The notes under the pieces are model-generated. The model was not told where the DNA came from. It saw only the letters and a program-made list of their open reading frames with translations, and did not search any database. From NCBI GenBank assembly GCA_910592205.1, contig CAJVPJ010000365.1:1-26969 (forward strand): 26,969 bases of DNA, written 5' to 3'. This DNA comes from Paraglomus occultum (Eukaryota > Glomeromycota > Glomeromycetes > Paraglomerales > Paraglomeraceae). Below are positions 23,258 to 26,969 of this stretch, one piece after another. Every line of letters begins with the position of its first letter. Position 1 is the stretch's first letter. The position numbers and the translations under genes were made by a program.

Positions 23258-25571
23258 ATGTGTAAGTAATTTCTAAGAGAGCATTGCTAATCATGCTTGA
23301 AAGTAACTTATTAACAGAGTCTTTCTCACCAAGCTTCAAAAAATAAAAAGAACACGTTATTTGATCAGCTGCAAGAGCTGCTGACTCCTGCCCCAGTAGG
23401 TACGTAATTGAAGACGTGGACCCTCATATTCGGTACTTTCTCGCGCCATTCTCTACAAACATTTCTTTTCACAAGACATTGACCCAGAGACCTTTGGTGA
23501 AACATTTCATACAAATGCAATTGACGTGGATGAAAACGATGCGAGCGAGGAAGATCAGAATAAAGGGCGAGAACATTATGTCAACGTTGGGTATGCAACT
23601 GGACGTTGTCTCGTTCGTTCCATTATTATGTTGAGCAAAAAATTTGACTATTTCTGTACCCAGAAAGAGTGCTATTCGGAAGAATCTTCAAATAGAGACA
23701 GACGATTCCAGATATTTTGGCAAAAAGTCTAGCCGAAAGGCTATTTTTGGAGAAGAAAAGGACGAAGAAGACGAAGAGGAGGATGAAGGTGAAGAAGAAG
23801 AAGAGGTGGAGGAGGAGGAAGAGGACGAAGAAGAAGAAGAAGAGCAAGAAGATCAAGTTAGCAACGAAGAAGCAACCGACGATGAGGAGATAGATTCTGA
23901 CGAATTTCTTGAAAAAGATGACACTTCTCATGATGTCAGTATCTTAATCGAATTATCCACATTTCAATAAGAATTAGATGCTAATTAATTTTTATTTATC
24001 GTTTAGGCAGAGAAATCATCCCACGTTGATACAGCCGCTATAAGGGAAGAATTGAGAAAAATAGAAGACGATGAGAGAAAGATTTTAAAAAAGATGTCGC
24101 AAAGTACTAAAGCTGACATTACAAAGGGCCAGCATGTCAAAACGCAACTTGCAAGTATTAATTATCTAAACGACAAAGGGAAACTTTTGATCACTACCGT
24201 ATCAATTTGTTCATGATAATGACATTGATATTTATGTAGGATCTTTGGGATTCATTCTTAGACACAAGAATTCGGTTACAAAAGGCTTTAACTTTAGCAA
24301 ATACATTTCCGCAGGTATGTAATCAATGCAATGCTTTGTTTTTGTCATAGTCAATAAACATAAGCCGACTCATGCTCTGTTTAAAAGTACGATGTTTATT
24401 CACAATTTCTAAACGAAGAAATAAACGGCGAAATCAAAGAAACGCAAACTGAACTGCACGCGTTAATGGATATGCTTATCGACTTACAAAAGGTACCTCG
24501 TTAATAAATGATCTCAAAGCACGCAGGCAACAGCAGCAGCAGCAGCAACAACAACGATGACTATAGCTTTTGGTACCCAAACACACTAACTCTCGTAACT
24601 CTTTTAGGACATTTACCAAACGAATGGGATTGTCGAAATTTCCAAAGATACTGCTACAAATCGCAAGCGACAACATGAGGACGATAGTTATTTGGACAAT
24701 CTTTGGGGAGACATGCAAGAACTCTACGACAAGTTTAAACCCTTTCGACAGGCAACAATCGATAAATGGAATAATAAAGTACAGATAGCTGCGGGGTTGC
24801 CGCTAAACAAGAAATTCAAGGCCATCAATCAAAGTGTCAATACGCAGATTGAACAAATTCTAAACGATAAAGAACGACTAATAAAGAGAACGCAGTTAAA
24901 GAGAAACGACGAGAAGATACTGGGGAAAGTAAGTTTTCCAAGCTTACTGTCGACACAAAGATATAGTTTCTATTAACACTGAATATATCGTTTAGGAGAA
25001 ACAAAATGAGCGGGAAGAAGAGATAATATTAAAAGGAGACAATTATGATAAGGAAATTTTCGATGATACAGATTTTTATCAGCAGTTACTTAGAGAATTA
25101 ATAGATAGTAGAATGGTAGATACAGGTAAGCTGATTTTACAACGTCCACTTGAATAAGCATCCCACTATTCAATTCACTATTCTGACTGAAACTTTGCTT
25201 CGTTCGCTTTGATATATGTTTTCAATAACCTTCTCCCAGACGACCAATCATCCCTAGGACTACGCTGGGCAGCCTTAAAACAGACAAAGCAAAAGAAAAA
25301 GCAGGTTGATACGAAAGCCTCAAAAGGCCGCAGATTGCGATACCATGTTCATGAAAAATTACAAAACTTTATGGTTCCCATACCTGCTGGCACTTGGCAT
25401 GAAGAGATGATTGACGAGTTGTATTCGTCATTATTGGGGAAGAAGTATAATGTTGCGTTGGATGAAGATGAGGACAAGAATGATGGAATTGATGAAGAAC
25501 AAGGAAAAGAGCATGCGAATAGAGGAGCAGGAATTGTGGAAGGTGTTAGCGGGTTAAAAATATTTGGGTAA
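23258..25571 (+). CDS. BFR2: AATF/Bfr2-family ribosome biogenesis protein
   Basis: Nucleolar protein needed for early small-subunit (SSU processome) assembly; the animal orthologue is AATF/Che-1/Traube. Coding exons are 23258-23261, 23334-23399, 23476-23590, 23664-23934, 24007-24150, 24240-24314, 24388-24492, 24608-24928, 24996-25125 and 25240-25571: 1563 nt, 520 residues, all in frame. The N-terminus [20 protein letters not shown] is typical of the family. A K/R segment ([12 protein letters not shown]) precedes an acidic run (about 92-125). The AATF-Che1 domain spans about 190-340 ([47 protein letters not shown]). The TRAUB domain, about 385-475, includes [15 protein letters not shown] and [20 protein letters not shown]. 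One intron (24151-24239) is GC-AG; the other eight are GT-AG. The 4-nt first coding exon (ATGT) is chosen because it alone gives an in-frame start to the conserved N-terminus. Confidence 0.94.
23752..23853 (+). repeat. GAA/GAG/GAC repeat encoding the BFR2 acidic run
   Basis: Purine-only triplets encode about 34 residues that are nearly all Glu/Asp. Acidic regions are usual in this family; the length of this one is probably variable. The Phe/Leu-rich frame on the opposite strand is a shadow. Confidence 0.85.
24528..24556 (+). repeat. CAG/CAA repeat inside a BFR2 intron
   Basis: Five or six CAG units followed by CAA units within intron 24493-24607. It lies after an in-frame TAA reached soon after the donor, so it is not translated even if the intron is retained. 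Confidence 0.8.
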
Positions 25572-26387
25572 AGAACTATTTCGGAATATGATTTATCATA
25601 GACAGAAATATTTATGAGTTCTTAAGAAATTTAAAGACCTTACAGCTTTGTAACTTTTCTGGTAATTGCTAATGTAATATAGTGTGAGAATTTATCGAAT
25701 AATAACTACCTGACTTTGTCTTACATACAACTCTCTTGCAAAGAGCTTTGGTTGGATCTAGCAGTTTCGATTATCTATTGATGCAGTTATGATGACAAAC
25801 CAAGGAAACAGAACCGGAGTCATCGAGCAAACTTTTTAAAGGGCATTATACAGACAGATTTCTATTAAGAATTTTCTAATATCAACCCTCGAGCAAGTAG
25901 AAATATATGTGATAAAAAATGCAAAGACCTGGACTACCGTCTGTTTAACCACCTTACACAAAGAAAAATAGTATTACGGATTAGTGAAGCGTTTATATCA
26001 TTATCCGTTACCGAAAATCAAAAAAACTGCCGATCTTTCGGCAAGATAGTATAGCAATCATTGGTAAGATAGAGAGACTTGATTGTGTTTACATAAACAT
26101 TCCTTTATTTCAACGTCTAATTATCTGTTTGAGTACAAAGTCCTATGTGTACGACAATCGTTTTGTCTGCAAATCGACATTCTACAGCGATAATCATAGT
26201 ATAAATAACATTATGGAAAAAAGAATAGTAATTGTTGTGTTTGGTTTGGCCCGAATAATTGCAGGCGCGCTTAAATTTTGAAATAGAGAAAACCTAATAA
26301 TTTTATAATTTAATAATAATTTCACGTACGCGTGATAGTAAACGCAATAATACTGTCGCAGATTACACGCGCGCTTATCAACAACAT
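25572..26387. other. Intergenic between convergent genes (0.8 kb)
   Basis: Shared 3' flank of BFR2 (plus) and the right-edge gene (minus). No ORF, RNA gene or clear repeat seen; no perfect AATAAA follows the BFR2 stop closely. A short minus-strand frame at 26194-26391 is AT-driven. Confidence 0.5.
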
Positions 26388-26950
26388 TCATGTTCGCGGT
26401 AATATCGATACATGTGTGTTATCAGGATAACGATATTGCTTATAATCAATCATTTTTACACCAGTTGGAAATGTTTTAAATTTCAAGTTACGTTCCATAG
26501 TATCTAACTCTTCTTCCGAATATAAACAAACCCAATAAAGATGGACTCCTAACTACGGTAAATGAAGTTAAAGTTAGAATAATTGAATACGTTTCACATA
26601 AATAATGAATAAATGAACAATTATATTTACATCATTACTACTGATATCGAACTCTATAACGATAATAATGTTATCTTCGGACGAAACGTTAACCGCGCAT
26701 GGTAAAATAAATTCACCGTAGTAGCTATTTTTAATGTCCATCATATATTGTATTTCTTCAGTTGATGTTTTTATCGTTGTCTACAAAGCAAATGTTTATA
26801 TTAACGTACAATAAAAACTATAACCACCAATGTTATCTTAATACTTACTTCCATCGTAATCGTCATTGACTTATCCAAATAATTTAAACTCCACAACAAA
26901 ATGCCGAGTTTGTATTTATTTGGAGGTACTTTGAATATTGGTATTGTTAC
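26388..26950 (-). CDS. 3' part of an unrecognised gene (three exons)
   Basis: Three exons on the minus strand in transcript order: 26950-26849, 26780-26631 and 26552-26388. All are in phase 0, with GTAAGT and GTAAAT donors and TTAG/GTAG acceptors, ending at a TGA. They encode 138 residues; the upstream part lies beyond the window. The sequence alternates hydrophobic and polar residues as in a beta-sandwich (PIFKVPPNKYKLGILLWSLN; YYGEFILPCAVNV; NIIIVIEFDI; LGVHLYWVCLYSEEELD), with no signal peptide or membrane helix in view. The VPP...LLW...ITM pattern and later G-x-F faintly recall GOLD-type domains of Sec14-like proteins, but I cannot support that assignment. The consistent phase and splice signals make a real gene likely. 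Confidence 0.68.
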
Positions 26951-26969
26951 CTAATATATAATTGTTTAT

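Noticed and set aside
23400-23413. A 14-nt micro-intron in BFR2
   Set aside because: The junction gives DVDP in frame, but a downstream acceptor at 23475 gives a normal 76-nt intron and the expected continuation D-I-D-P-E-T-F.

Overview
The window is AT-rich nuclear DNA of a eukaryote with many short spliceosomal introns, most of them 61-130 nt. The gene set points to a fungus outside the yeasts. The ATP synthase b subunit is the fungal Atp4 type rather than the animal type. The C2H2 factor carries the Crz1/Prz1 finger signature of fungi. The RanGAP is the short Rna1 form without the animal C-terminal domain. The long RS-domain U2AF large subunit, dense introns and kilobase-scale gene-poor gaps suggest an early-diverging, Mucoromycota-like lineage. 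That placement is inference; the sequence alone does not give the species.

Layout: 1-1261 holds no secure gene (one weak ORF behind a TATA-like box). ATP4 (minus, 2615 to 1262, eight coding exons) is followed by a 1.9-kb gap. The U2AF large subunit (plus, 4519-7353, nine exons) and RNA1/RanGAP (plus, 7561-8829, two exons) lie in tandem 207 nt apart. After a 2.8-kb low-complexity gap comes a single-exon CRZ1-like gene (minus, 12943 to 11645). Next is an approximately 8-kb gene-poor stretch with simple repeats, a duplicated 31-mer running into a G-rich tract, and a few doubtful ORFs. It ends at a tRNA-Leu(AAG) gene (20994-21075). BFR2/AATF (plus, 23258-25571, ten coding exons) follows. The last three exons of an unrecognised minus-strand gene (26950 to 26388) run off the right edge.

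The genes are unlinked housekeeping functions: mitochondrial ATP synthesis, 3' splice-site recognition, nuclear transport, calcium/calcineurin-type transcriptional response, translation and small-subunit ribosome assembly. I see no operon-like or defence-type system and nothing I would call a new biological system. The points most worth checking are at exon-intron level: a stopless in-frame ATP4 intron, decoy 3' splice sites inside the U2AF gene, a GC-AG intron and a 4-nt coding first exon in BFR2, a palindrome-containing RNA1 intron, and the unidentified partial gene at the right edge. All exon boundaries were assigned by eye from splice signals and frame continuity.
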